Shown: positions 24,429 through 33,202 of the stretch, piece by piece
How the letters are laid out: each line of letters opens with the position of its first letter
Position numbering within the stretch: the stretch's first letter is position 1
Assembly: GCA_000272025.2 (NCBI GenBank)
Contig: AKCV02000015.1
Span: 1 to 64,000, forward strand
DNA length: 64,000 nucleotides
Source of the DNA: Imbroritus primus
Lineage (GTDB): Bacteria > Pseudomonadota > Gammaproteobacteria > Burkholderiales > Burkholderiaceae
Direction of reading: 5' to 3'
The notes under the pieces: generated by a model
Database searches by the model: none
What the model was told of the DNA's origin: nothing
The model's input: the letters and a program-made list of their open reading frames with translations, nothing else
Program-made: the position numbers and the translations under genes

Positions 24429-26294
24429 ATGCTCTCGCTGTTCCAACGTAAACGGCCGCCACCGTCCTCTCGCGCGGGGCCGACACCCACACCTCTCGCC
24501 GATCCCGGCAAAGGGCTGATGCGGCCGGAGCCGGCCGCATCTCTGCTGGCAACGCCGCGCCGGCAGCGGCTGCTGGAACACATCTGGCAGCGCACCTCGC
24601 TGTCACGCCGACAGTTCGCCACGCTCTACCTCGGCCCACTGGAGCGCTACGCCGAGCTGGTCCAGCAATTCCCGGCGTCTGAAAGCCATCACCATGCCTA
24701 CCCGGGCGGCATGCTGGACCACGGCTTGGAGATCGTCGCCTACGCGCTGAAACTGCGGCAGTCGCACCTGCTGCCCGCCGGCACCACGCCGGAGGCGCAA
24801 GCCGCCCAGGCCGAAGCCTGGACGGCAGGCACCGCATATGCGGCGCTGCTGCACGACGTCGGCAAGGTCGCCGTCGATCTGCACGTGGAGTACGCGGACG
24901 GCACCGTCTGGCATCCCTGGCACGGCCCGTTGCGGCGGCCGTATCGCTTCCGCTATCGCAAGGAGCGCGAATACCGGCTGCACAGCGCCGCCACCGGACT
25001 GCTCTACGTCCGGCTGCTCGATCCAGGCATCTTCGACTGGCTCGCCGACTACCCCGACCTGTGGGCTGCGCTTCTGTACGTGCTGGCCGGCCAGTACGAG
25101 CACGCCGGCACTCTTGGCGAACTGGTGGTGCAGGCCGACCAGGCCTCGGTGGCCCAGGAACTCGGCGGCGATCCCAGCAAGGCACTGGCCGCGCCCAAGC
25201 ACGCCCTGCAGCGCAAGCTGCTCGATGGCCTGCGCTTCCTGCTGCGGGAGGAATTCAAGCTGAACCAGCCCCAGGCCTCGGACGGCTGGCTGACCCAGGA
25301 CGCACTCTGGCTGGTGAGCAAGACCGTCTCGGACAAACTGCGCGCGCATTTGCTGCAGCAAGGCATCGACGGCATCCCGGCCAGCAACACGGCGGTGTTC
25401 AACGTGCTGCAGGACCACGGCATCGCCTTGCCCACGCCGAACGGCAAGGCGATCTGGAAGGCCACGGTCGCGAGCGATGCCGGCTGGTCGCACAGCTTCA
25501 CGTTCCTGAAGCTCTCGCCCGCACTGATCTGGGAGGCGGCCGAACGGCCCGCGCCGTTCGCCGGCCAGGTGCGGGTCGAGCAGGAGGACGTAGCGCAGCC
25601 GGAACCCCCTGCGCCTGGTGCGGCTCAGCTGGGGCCTGCGCCGAGCGCTGCGCCGCTGGTCCTGTCCACGGCTGCGGACAACGGCGTGGGTGCGCTGCTA
25701 GATCTGCTGGACATGGCACCTGCCGCGTCGGCGCCACTCTCGACGCCGCCCGAGCCCGTCGCCGACGCGCGGGCAGATGCCGAAGGAGATTCCTTGGCCA
25801 GCGCGCCGCCGCCGCCGCCGACAACACCAGCTTTGACACCCCGCCCACAGGCCGAGCCCTCCGGCGAAGACTTCATGGCCTGGCTGACCCAGGGCGTGGG
25901 ATCGCGCAGGCTCATCATCAACGACGCCAAGGCTCTGGTGCATACCGTCGCTGGCACGGCCTACCTGGTCAGCCCCGGCGTGTTCCAGCGCTACGCGCAG
26001 GAACATCCGCAGGTCGCGGCCGTCGCCAAGCAGGAGAAGCTGGAGGCGTGGCAGTGGGTGCAGAAGCGCTTCGAGAAGTTGGGGGCGCACCGCAAGCAGG
26101 CCAGCGGTCTGAATATCTGGACCTGCGACGTGACCGGCCCGCGCAAATCGCGCCGGCTGCACGGCTACCTGCTGGCGCGGCCCGAGGCGCTATTCGGGGA
26201 AGTGCCGCCCGATAACCCTTACCTGCGTCTCGCCACCAAGCCCCCAAAGCGCGAAAATCCCGCAGTTCAAAACGATAACGACGAGCAGGGATAG
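24429..26294 (+). CDS. traI: MobH-family relaxase (TraI_2 domain)
   Basis: This 621-residue DNA relaxase nicks the ICE at oriT and leads the strand into the recipient. The N-terminal TraI_2 domain carries the MobH HD-type motif set: HHH at residues 87-89 (SESHHHAYPGGMLDHGLEI), His98 and the His142-Asp143 pair (ALLHDVGK). This is metal chemistry, unlike Tyr-based relaxases. A Pro/Ala-rich linker (about 390-490) joins a C-terminal TraI_2_C domain (EDFMAWLTQGVGSRRLIIND onwards). The length is usual. It is alone on its transcript as far as seen, and ends 26 bp before a convergent XRE gene. Confidence 0.9.
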   Translation: MLSLFQRKRPPPSSRAGPTPTPLADPGKGLMRPEPAASLLATPRRQRLLEHIWQRTSLSRRQFATLYLGPLERYAELVQQFPASESHHHAYPGGMLDHGLEIVAYALKLRQSHLLPAGTTPEAQAAQAEAWTAGTAYAALLHDVGKVAVDLHVEYADGTVWHPWHGPLRRPYRFRYRKEREYRLHSAATGLLYVRLLDPGIFDWLADYPDLWAALLYVLAGQYEHAGTLGELVVQADQASVAQELGGDPSKALAAPKHALQRKLLDGLRFLLREEFKLNQPQASDGWLTQDALWLVSKTVSDKLRAHLLQQGIDGIPASNTAVFNVLQDHGIALPTPNGKAIWKATVASDAGWSHSFTFLKLSPALIWEAAERPAPFAGQVRVEQEDVAQPEPPAPGAAQLGPAPSAAPLVLSTAADNGVGALLDLLDMAPAASAPLSTPPEPVADARADAEGDSLASAPPPPPTTPALTPRPQAEPSGEDFMAWLTQGVGSRRLIINDAKALVHTVAGTAYLVSPGVFQRYAQEHPQVAAVAKQEKLEAWQWVQKRFEKLGAHRKQASGLNIWTCDVTGPRKSRRLHGYLLARPEALFGEVPPDNPYLRLATKPPKRENPAVQNDNDEQG

Positions 26295-26320
26295 GTAGGC
26301 GGCCACGCCCCGGGCCGGCT

Positions 26321-26626
26321 TCAGTCCTCTGACTTGGAGGGAGCCGGTTCGGCCAGCTTGGCTTCGGTCAGGGCCATCAGGTGGGCAGAACTGCATTTCA
26401 GCGCACGGGCGATCTTGAGGATCAAGGGGAGCGTGGGTGTGTGCTCGCCGCGCTCGATTTTTCCTACGTGCGAGCGCTCGATGCCTGCCAGGTGAGCCAG
26501 CGTTTCCTGGGCGATGCCCTGGCTGGTTCTCTCATCGCGAACGGCGGCCCCAAACGCGATGGCTGGTTCTGCTTCGTAGGTGGTCGTGCCGGTGGGTCGG
26601 CCTCTCTGAATCGGGCGCTTCTGCAT
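26321..26626 (-). CDS. XRE-family transcriptional regulator
   Basis: The product is 101 residues from ATG 26626 (MQKRPIQRGRPTGTTTYEAE); an upstream TTG would add two residues. A Cro/CI-type helix-turn-helix spans about residues 30-85 (AVRDERTSQGIAQETLAHLAGIERSHVGKIERGEHTPTL, with the recognition helix around ERSHVGKIERG). Such small repressors near the integrase often keep ICE genes quiet. It is divergent from the LysR-like gene. A palindrome GTTAA-AC-TTAAC at 26664-26675 in the intergenic region is a plausible binding site. Confidence 0.85.
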   Translation of the reverse strand: MQKRPIQRGRPTGTTTYEAEPAIAFGAAVRDERTSQGIAQETLAHLAGIERSHVGKIERGEHTPTLPLILKIARALKCSSAHLMALTEAKLAEPAPSKSED

Positions 26627-26663
26627 CAGCAAAAGCGTCGAGCATTGCCCGTAGATAAACCAC

Positions 26664-26675
26664 GTTAAACTTAAC
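26664..26675. promoter_or_regulatory. palindrome between divergent regulator genes, candidate operator
   Basis: GTTAAACTTAAC is a perfect 5-bp inverted repeat with a 2-bp centre. It lies 38 bp upstream of the XRE start, in the AT-rich part of the divergent intergenic region. It is a candidate site for XRE autoregulation. Confidence 0.35.
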
Positions 26676-26743
26676 TCAAAAGCGCGATTGCACGTTTGAT
26701 GCCTTCGCCCCCACGAGTCTGTGCCTTGGGAGGAAGCAGTACC

Positions 26744-27370
26744 GTGACATCAAGCGACGCCTCCACCGCGATCCGCGTGGCCGTGCTCGGCGAGTGGGTG
26801 CCTTCGCAGCTCGCCGACGTCCTGGCGCTGCAGCGCGCCGAAGAGCCTGAAACCGCGGCCGCTCTGGTCGAATGTGCGGGCAGCACGCCGGTAAGTGAGG
26901 TGTCGAGAGACGGGTTCGACTTCGCGTTGTCAACCGTGGATGTGGCCTGGCCAGGCTGGGTGTGCGAACCGCTGTGGCATGACACGCTGGCCGTCGCGGT
27001 CGCCAAGCGTTCGCACCTGCTGATTCATCGCGAAGTGCCGTGCCATGAACTACAGAAGCAGCCTCTCATCTGCGCGCAATCGACTGCGGACGAACCTTGG
27101 CAGGCCCTGGTGCATCGACTGGTCGGGGACGCACCAACGATGCACGAGCAGGTGGTCAGCACCTTCGACATGGCGATGACGCTGGTCGCTGCGGGGTACG
27201 GCATCGCCATCGCCCCCGCCGCGCGGCTGGCCGGCTACCAGTGCAGAGGCGTCGCGGTGCGGCCGCTGGCCGGTGCTCCGCCTATCGTGATGGCCTACCT
27301 GGTGCACACGTGTGCGGCCCTGACCGAACCGCAGGAGCGGTTCGCGCGCCGCGTCCGCTCCGTGTCCTGA
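26744..27370 (+). CDS. LysR-type substrate-binding domain protein lacking the HTH
   Basis: The product is 208 residues from GTG 26744, chosen for the strong GGGAGGAAG at 26728-26736; ATG 26699 is an alternative. The sequence is a periplasmic-binding-fold effector domain of LysR regulators (SEVSRDGFDFALSTVDVAW, EPLWHDTLAVAVAKRSHLLI, FDMAMTLVAAGYGIAIAPAARL). It begins where the linker after the HTH would, so no DNA-binding domain is present. Either it is a remnant or it works as a ligand-sensing partner for another regulator. Homologues of this short form recur beside ICE integrases. It ends 12 bp from the convergent integrase gene. Confidence 0.78.
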   Translation: MTSSDASTAIRVAVLGEWVPSQLADVLALQRAEEPETAAALVECAGSTPVSEVSRDGFDFALSTVDVAWPGWVCEPLWHDTLAVAVAKRSHLLIHREVPCHELQKQPLICAQSTADEPWQALVHRLVGDAPTMHEQVVSTFDMAMTLVAAGYGIAIAPAARLAGYQCRGVAVRPLAGAPPIVMAYLVHTCAALTEPQERFARRVRSVS

Positions 27371-27382
27371 AGGCCAACCGCC

Positions 27383-29305
27383 TCAAGGTTCCATCAGGTC
27401 TTCGGCGGCATCGGCCGTGATGGCGTCCTGCACCAGGCGCTGCACGCTGCGCCGTACCTGCACCGGGATGTCGGAGTCCTCATGATCGTCCGCAGCGATG
27501 CTCTGCGCCGCGACCAGGCGCGCGGCCAGGTGTAGGTTTTTTGGGTTGACCGCCTCGATGGCGGCTCGCCCCCCGAGCGCGTCATAGGGCTGCAAGAGCG
27601 CGTGGTAGATGGCCCAGGTATTCAGCCCCCGAGGCACCTGCTTCAGCACGGACTGCACGAGCCTGCGCTTGAGCGGGTCGAGCTGCCAGTCCGGCACGCG
27701 CTGCCCACGGTTGCCCATGTGGATCGACAGCAGGTTGCCGGCCTGGATCTCGTAGGTGATCCAGCGGCGCGACTTGCCCGCGAGCTTGGCGTAGTCCGCC
27801 ACCGAAAGGTTGTGCGGCGCTTCGAAGGTCTCCAGCACCTGCAGGCGTTCGCGCTGCACCTCCGACAGCCGCGGCCGCGCGTACTCGGGCATCCGCACGG
27901 CCGACAACCGCTGCACCGATGCCGGCGCTGCGGGCATGTCGGGCGTCGGCGCGGTCACGATCAACTGCGGCGCGGTAAGGTCGACCACCGGCGGCTGCAC
28001 GGCCGCCTGGCCGGCGATGGTCGGCAGGCCCTGCAGCGTGATGGTCAGGTGGCGGCTGGCGACCTCGACCTGGTTCTGCTCGAACAGGTCCAGGCGATCG
28101 GCCCAATCCTGCATCATCACGCGGCGCTGCTCAACGTACTCGGCATGGTTGTAGGTCGCGCTGATCTTGTCCGGGTCGGCGTGCGAGAGCTGGGCATCCA
28201 CCCACTTCTTCGGGTAGCCGAGTTCGTTGAGCGCGGTCGAAATTGTGGCGCGGATGCCGTGCCCCGTGAGCTGGTCCTCGTAGCCCATGCGCTTAAGCGC
28301 CCCGTTGAATGTGTTCTCGCTAACGGGATGCTTTAGGCACCAGTCGCCCGGAATGAGGTAGACCTGCGCCGGCTTGCACTGGTCCAGCAGATGGCGAACG
28401 ATCTCCTGGGCCTGCACCGGCAGCGGCACGATGTAGGGCGGGATGTCTACCAGGCGCTTGCGTTTCTTCTTGGTGAGCAATGCGCGCTGCTTGAGCCTGG
28501 CCACCGGGATGATCCACAGGCCTTGTTCGAGGTCGAACTGGTCGGGCGTGGCGAAGCGCAGCTCGCCGGTGCGCACGCCAGTCAGCATCAATAGCCGCAG
28601 GCCCAACTGCGTGTTCAGGCGGCCGCGGTACTTGCGCAGCGTCTGCAGCATGATCGGCAGCTCGGGCATGCGCAGGAACGGGTTGTGATCGACCGGCGGC
28701 AGCGGCAACGCGACGACCTCCAAGTCCTTGGACGGGTTGTCGTGCATGTTCGGGATCGCCACCGTGGCATAGGTGAACAGCTGCGTGAACCACGTCCTGA
28801 GCTTCTCGGCCACCGACAGCGAGCCGCGTTTTTCTACCTTGCCGATGATGTCCAGCAGGTGCGCGCGCGTGATGTCGTAGATGGTCAGGTGACGCAGCAC
28901 CGGAAACACATCTTTCTTGAAGACGCGGGCGATCTGCTCCAGGCTGGTCTGCCGTCCTTCCTCCAGCGACAGCCTGCGATGTGCCAGCCACTGGTCGTAG
29001 ACCGCCTGGAACGTGTGTTCGCCCGCCAGCACGATGGCATGGCGCTTGCGCTTGCGTTCGCTGTGCGGATTGACGCCCTTGGCGAGCAGGTTGCGGGCTT
29101 CATCGCGAAGCTCGCGCGCCTCCTTCAGGGAGAGCGCCGGGTAGCTGCCGAAGGACATGCGATCGCGCTTGCCGCCCCAGGTGAAGCGGAAGTGCCAGGC
29201 CTTGGCGCCATTGGCGGAGACGAAGAGGGAGAGGCCGTCCGAATCGGCCAGCGTGTACGTATTGCCGGTCGCCTTGGCTTGGCGAACCATGAGGTCTGAG
29301 AGCAT
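27383..29305 (-). CDS. int: ICE tyrosine integrase, P4/IntB13-like
   Basis: This site-specific recombinase integrates and excises the ICE at tRNA-Gly. The product is 640 residues from ATG 29305, set by CAGGAG seven to twelve bases upstream and by the family start MLSDLMVRQAKATGNTYTL. The open frame extends 63 codons further upstream without a good start. The catalytic residues are Arg245 (TGVRTGELR), His349 and Arg352 (HGIRATI), His375 (LSHADPD) and Tyr385 (YNHAEY). A C-terminal extension of about 200 residues beyond the catalytic domain is typical of IntB13-type integrases. Its 5' end faces the attachment site, 240 bp away. Confidence 0.93.
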   Translation of the reverse strand: MLSDLMVRQAKATGNTYTLADSDGLSLFVSANGAKAWHFRFTWGGKRDRMSFGSYPALSLKEARELRDEARNLLAKGVNPHSERKRKRHAIVLAGEHTFQAVYDQWLAHRRLSLEEGRQTSLEQIARVFKKDVFPVLRHLTIYDITRAHLLDIIGKVEKRGSLSVAEKLRTWFTQLFTYATVAIPNMHDNPSKDLEVVALPLPPVDHNPFLRMPELPIMLQTLRKYRGRLNTQLGLRLLMLTGVRTGELRFATPDQFDLEQGLWIIPVARLKQRALLTKKKRKRLVDIPPYIVPLPVQAQEIVRHLLDQCKPAQVYLIPGDWCLKHPVSENTFNGALKRMGYEDQLTGHGIRATISTALNELGYPKKWVDAQLSHADPDKISATYNHAEYVEQRRVMMQDWADRLDLFEQNQVEVASRHLTITLQGLPTIAGQAAVQPPVVDLTAPQLIVTAPTPDMPAAPASVQRLSAVRMPEYARPRLSEVQRERLQVLETFEAPHNLSVADYAKLAGKSRRWITYEIQAGNLLSIHMGNRGQRVPDWQLDPLKRRLVQSVLKQVPRGLNTWAIYHALLQPYDALGGRAAIEAVNPKNLHLAARLVAAQSIAADDHEDSDIPVQVRRSVQRLVQDAITADAAEDLMEP

Positions 29306-29544
29306 GAGCCCAACTCCTGAGAATCGAGTTGGCTGCATGGTCCTGTCCGACCCCGCGCTGCTCCAGCAACTATGCGGAAGCGGGAAGCTCCGCTTTCCGA
29401 TGTACCACTTGATGTACCGTTTTGTACCGGCAGTCAGTGGTTTTCGCTGGAAGTCACTGGATTCAGCGATGGCAAAAAAGCTGAATGGTGACAATCACTT
29501 GCGACGTTCCTCGGTCTTTTCTGGAAGTCCCTGGAAAGTCGAAG
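29306..29544. other. integrase leader and attachment-end repeats
   Basis: This 239-bp non-coding stretch lies between int and the tRNA 3' end. It contains TGTACC three times (29401, 29413, 29423), a direct repeat TGGAAGTCMCTGGA (29448-29461 and 29522-29535) and two short inverted repeats (CAACTC/GAGTTG at 29311-29331; ATTCAGC/GCTGAAT at 29461-29486). These are candidate arm-type integrase or excisionase sites. The int promoter must also be here. Confidence 0.5.
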
Positions 29545-29618
29545 TGGAGCGGGTGAAGGGAATCGAACCCTCGTATGAAGCTTGGGAAGCTGCCGTTCTA
29601 CCATTGAACTACACCCGC
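29545..29618 (-). tRNA. glyT: tRNA-Gly (anticodon CCC), ICE integration target
   Basis: The 74-nt gene has CCA encoded (29545-29547). Acceptor arms are GCGGGTG and CACCCGC, the T arm is GAGGGTTCGATTCCCTT, and the anticodon loop is TTCCCAA with CCC. The anticodon stem has one C-U mismatch (GCAGC against GCTTC). The 3' end abuts ICE DNA, so the element integrated here and restored the gene. The gene symbol is a guess by isoacceptor; the anticodon call assumes standard loop numbering. Confidence 0.93.
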
Positions 29619-29874
29619 ATTGCGGCAACTGCTTGAAGGCTTGGTGCGCATTCGCATTCAACCCCATATTCAGCTGCGTGGCGCGTATTCTAGCGCAGGC
29701 GGCCGGGGTTGGGCAGCCTGCCGGTGCAATCTTCCGCGCAATTCCCGGTTCGGCCGCGTGTACGCGTGCCACCAGGTTCGTGAGTCAGGCGGGGATCATC
29801 CGCTTTCGAACCGTTTCATGGCCCAGTGGTCATCGCACCGCAATGGTCACACCGTGGTCGCGCCGCGCAGCGGA

Positions 29875-31113
29875 TCATGCAGGCGCTGCTGCCAGCGGTG
29901 GATCCTGACGCCGCCATGCCGAGCAGAGCTGCGCGATGCCGGCAATCAGCCCGAGCGTCACGCCGGTTTTCCAGGCCACGTTGTATGACCCAAGCAGATC
30001 ATAGACCAGCCCGCCGCCATAGGCGCCGATGAAGCTGCCAAGCTGGTGGCTGAGGAAGGCCACGCCCTGGAGCATCGGCTGCCAGCGCAGGCCGAACATG
30101 TCCGAGATCGCGCCGGCGATCAATGGCACCACGCCAAACCACAAGAAACCGATGATGGCAGCAAACAGGAGGGTGCTGGCCGGCGTGGCTGGCAGCACGA
30201 AATAGGCGGCGAGCGTGAGCGAACGCAGGATATAGATTTTGCCGAGCAGCGCCCGCTTGTTCCAGCGTCCGCCCGCCCAACCATAGAACAGGCTGCCCAG
30301 CATGTTAAAGCCACCGATCAGGCCCAGTGCCTGGGCGCTCAGCATCGGGTCCATGCCGCAGATTTCGAGATAGGACGGCAGGTGCGTGGTCAGAAAGACC
30401 AGCTGCATGCCGCACACTGAGTACGATCCCGCCATGATCAGGAAAGGTCCGTGCCGCAGCGCACGCCGGATGATCTCGCCGCCGTTCTGCCCCTCGCCGA
30501 GCAGGCCATTGCCCGCCAACGGCGCGATGGGTAGCCGGTCCACCTTCCCTGCCAGCCACACGGCCGGCAGCAGGCCGCCTGCCAGGACGGCGAAGCCAAG
30601 GATGCCAATGCGCCAGTCGAATCCCTGGATCAATAGCTGACCAATGGGAGCCGCGACCATCGCGCCCAGGGAGCCCGCCGCCGATACCATGCCCAGCGCC
30701 AGGCTGCGGTGGGCACCGCTGACTGCGCGCGAGGCGACGGCCATCGAGATCGAACTGGCGAGGCAAGCCAGTGCAATGCCGATACAGATCCCGGCGCCGA
30801 GCATGATCATCAGGAATCCATTGGCCCAGAACATCAGCAGCAAACCAAGGATATAAGTGAGGGCGCCCGTCAGCATGATGGGGCGGAAGCCAAGGCGCGC
30901 AACCAGTGCTCCGGTGAACGGCTGCACCACGCCCCACGCGACGTTCTGGATGGCCACCGCAAGTGTCATGTCGGCAATCGACAGTCCGAGATCGCGCGTC
31001 ACCGGCGGGACAAAGATGCCGAGACTCTGGCGCAGCCCCATGCTCAGGCTGAGCATCAGGCTCGCGCCGATCAGGATGGGAAGGGCCGTGCGCAGCGAGG
31101 CGGGAGAGGGCAT
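29875..31113 (-). CDS. MFS transporter, probably carboxylate/monocarboxylate type
   Basis: This 412-residue inner-membrane transporter has twelve hydrophobic spans. It begins MPSPASLRTALPILIGASLM and carries GLRQSLGIFVPPVTRDLGLS in its first periplasmic region, a pattern seen in the oxalate/formate antiporter and monocarboxylate-like MFS group. The substrate is not determinable. It is the first chromosomal gene after tRNA-Gly and lies 105 bp downstream of the semialdehyde dehydrogenase on the same strand, so the two may share a catabolic role. The 256 bp between the tRNA and this gene (29619-29874) show nothing recognisable. Confidence 0.85.
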   Translation of the reverse strand: MPSPASLRTALPILIGASLMLSLSMGLRQSLGIFVPPVTRDLGLSIADMTLAVAIQNVAWGVVQPFTGALVARLGFRPIMLTGALTYILGLLLMFWANGFLMIMLGAGICIGIALACLASSISMAVASRAVSGAHRSLALGMVSAAGSLGAMVAAPIGQLLIQGFDWRIGILGFAVLAGGLLPAVWLAGKVDRLPIAPLAGNGLLGEGQNGGEIIRRALRHGPFLIMAGSYSVCGMQLVFLTTHLPSYLEICGMDPMLSAQALGLIGGFNMLGSLFYGWAGGRWNKRALLGKIYILRSLTLAAYFVLPATPASTLLFAAIIGFLWFGVVPLIAGAISDMFGLRWQPMLQGVAFLSHQLGSFIGAYGGGLVYDLLGSYNVAWKTGVTLGLIAGIAQLCSAWRRQDPPLAAAPA

Positions 31114-31147
31114 GGGTTCAGTGTGTTGTGAGAGCGCCGACGCAGGC

Positions 31148-31204
31148 CAGGCCGGCAGTTGGCGGCAGGCCTCCGGTACCGCCGGCCTGCCGGGCAGCGG
31201 TACC
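31148..31204. repeat. nested inverted repeats between two minus-strand genes
   Basis: CAGGCCGGC (31148-31156) pairs with GCCGGCCTG (31181-31189), and GGTACCG (31175-31181) pairs with CGGTACC (31198-31204). These mutually exclusive stems lie downstream of the dehydrogenase stop. No U-tract follows, so a rho-independent terminator is not supported. Confidence 0.4.
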
Positions 31205-31218
31205 GACGCGCGCCGGCT

Positions 31219-32700
31219 TCAGATGCCGCCCATGCAGAGATATTTCATTTCGAGATATTCGTCGATGCCGTAGACCGAACCCTCGCGCCCCAGCCCGGAC
31301 TGCTTCACGCCGCCGAACGGTGCGACTTCATTGGAGATCAGGCCGGTGTTGATGCCCACCATGCCGTATTCCAGCTGTTCCGCCACGCGCCAGATGCGCC
31401 CGATGTCGCGGCTGTAGAAATACGATGCCAGGCCGAATTCGGTGTCGTTGGCGAGGCGCACCACTTCCGCTTCGTCATGGAACTTGAACACGGCCGCTAC
31501 CGGCCCGAAGGTCTCCTCCCGGGCAATCAGCATGGCAGGTGTGGCGTTGCCCAGCACGGTAGGGGCAATGAAGCGGTCCGTGCCCAGCCCGGTGATCTCG
31601 CTGCCGCCGGTCAGCAGGGTGGCGCCCTTGGCCTGCGCATCGGCGATGTGCTGTTTCACCTTGGCGACCGCCTGGTCGTCGATCAGCGGGCCCTGGCTGA
31701 CGCCGGTGTCGAAACCGTTGCCCACCGTGATTTCCGCCGCCTTGGCGGCGAGCTTGCCAACGAACTCATCGTAGATGTCGGCGTGCGCGTAGAAGCGGTT
31801 GGTGCAGACGCAGGTTTGGCCCGCATTGCGGTACTTCGACGCGATTGCGCCTTCCACTGCCGCATCGATATCGGCGTCGTCGAACACGATGAACGGCGCA
31901 TGGCCGCCAAGTTCCAGCGCGACCTTCTTGACGGTCGGCGCGCATTGTTCCATCAGGATGCGACCCACTGGGGTCGAGCCGGTGAACGACAGGTGGCGCA
32001 CCACCGGCGATTCGCACAGCGCCTTGCCGATGGCGATCGAGCGCTCGCTGTCGCCGGTCACGATATTGATCACGCCTTTCGGGATGCCGGCGCGATGCGC
32101 GAGCTCGGCTAGTGCCAGCGCCGAGAGTGGCGTCTGCTCGGCCGGCTTGACCACGATGGTGCAGCCGGCGGCCATGGCCGGCGCGACCTTGCGGGTAATC
32201 ATCGCGATCGGGAAATTCCACGGGGTGATCGAAGCGCACACGCCGATCGGCTGCTTGAGCACCACCATGCGCTTGTCGCTCCAGGTGCTCGACATGACAT
32301 CGCCGCTGACGCGTTTGGCTTCTTCCGCAAACCATTCGATGAACGATGCGCCGTAGGCAACCTCGCCCTTGGCTTCGGGCAGCGGCTTGCCCTGTTCGGC
32401 GGTCATGATGATCGCGAGGTCGTCAGTGGCCGCCGTAATGAGATCGAACCAGCGGCGCATCAGGTTGGCGCGTTCTTTGCCCGTCTTGGCCCGCCAGGCA
32501 GGCAGCGCGGCCTCGGCTGCGGTGATGGCCTGTGCGGTTTCGGCCTGGCCGAGATTGGCGACCTGCGCCAGCACCTGGTTGGTAGCCGGGTCGTGGACGG
32601 CAAAGGTCGCGCCATCGGCCGCAGAGGCCCAGGTACCGTCAATATACGACTGGCTCTTCAGCAGGGCGGGTTCAGACAGGCGGGAAAGCGCGGACGACAT
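31219..32700 (-). CDS. NAD(P)-dependent semialdehyde dehydrogenase, GabD-like
   Basis: This 493-residue cytosolic aldehyde dehydrogenase most likely oxidises succinate semialdehyde to succinate (GABA catabolism). The start ATG 32700 follows GGAG and gives MSSALSRLSEPALLKSQSYI. The catalytic Glu263 is in ALELGGHAPF and Cys297 in NAGQTCVCTNRF. The cofactor-binding stretch TPWNFPIAMITRKVAPAMAAG is canonical. The PxxGIGxEGS-type C-terminal motif reads FGGVKQSGLGREGS. GabD and glutarate semialdehyde dehydrogenases share these features, so substrate choice is inferred. The adjacent MFS gene may import the precursor. Confidence 0.9.
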   Translation of the reverse strand: MSSALSRLSEPALLKSQSYIDGTWASAADGATFAVHDPATNQVLAQVANLGQAETAQAITAAEAALPAWRAKTGKERANLMRRWFDLITAATDDLAIIMTAEQGKPLPEAKGEVAYGASFIEWFAEEAKRVSGDVMSSTWSDKRMVVLKQPIGVCASITPWNFPIAMITRKVAPAMAAGCTIVVKPAEQTPLSALALAELAHRAGIPKGVINIVTGDSERSIAIGKALCESPVVRHLSFTGSTPVGRILMEQCAPTVKKVALELGGHAPFIVFDDADIDAAVEGAIASKYRNAGQTCVCTNRFYAHADIYDEFVGKLAAKAAEITVGNGFDTGVSQGPLIDDQAVAKVKQHIADAQAKGATLLTGGSEITGLGTDRFIAPTVLGNATPAMLIAREETFGPVAAVFKFHDEAEVVRLANDTEFGLASYFYSRDIGRIWRVAEQLEYGMVGINTGLISNEVAPFGGVKQSGLGREGSVYGIDEYLEMKYLCMGGI

Positions 32701-33202
32701 GGAGAACTCCGGGTGGGGGATTGGCAATATTGGGCAAGAATACTCCAAAGCACGCGAGTCTTCAGGGCACACCTCGACCAGCTCCCCGGGCAGGCCGATC
32801 CGTTTGCAGTCACGGGGATATGCAGGAAATCGGCAGTCATGTCGTTAGATGCGACAAACATGAATATCTGGTGGTATGAAAACCCGGCCTCCACATGAAT
32901 GCTTTTGTAAGATCGGGCCACATTTTCTTGACCACGCGGCAAATGTCGCGGCCGCCAAAATGGCGAAAGCGGCTCCCGGTATGTCCGCGAACTTGTCTGT
33001 GGAGAGTCCTATCGGCGGATGCATTTCGAGAAACCGGCCAGCCAGCCAAACCAGTCCCGATGTCAACGTGCGGGAGCAAGGCTCCCGCGAGTCAGGCGCA
33101 CAAGCGGCGCCATATGCTCGTCGCCGGGCCGACGCACTCACGGCAACGCATGATCCGCCTGCAAGCGCATCGTGCCCGCCAGTGTCGCTGACCGCGTCAG
33201 GG

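Larger units (their letters stand above)
1..29547. mobile_element. ICEclc/PAGI-2-like integrative and conjugative element, right-hand part
   Basis: The stretch up to the tRNA-Gly 3' end carries every hallmark of an ICE except its far end, which lies left of the window. These are a P4-type integrase beside a tRNA 3' terminus, an XRE regulator, a MobH relaxase and an MPF-G type IV secretion operon with the RAQPRD protein and the VirB4-type ATPase. The expected left neighbours (TraD coupling protein, lytic transglycosylase, ParA-type partition genes, attL) are not seen. The integron-bearing segment 1-7658 sits immediately before the RAQPRD gene, a plausible cargo hotspot. Whether the element is intact and mobile cannot be judged from this end alone. 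Confidence 0.85.

Noticed and set aside
32876..33202. N-terminal half of the 184-codon frame between the dehydrogenase and ubiD
   Set aside because: It has no ribosome-binding site and reads as unconstrained sequence. Only the last 75 codons look protein-like.
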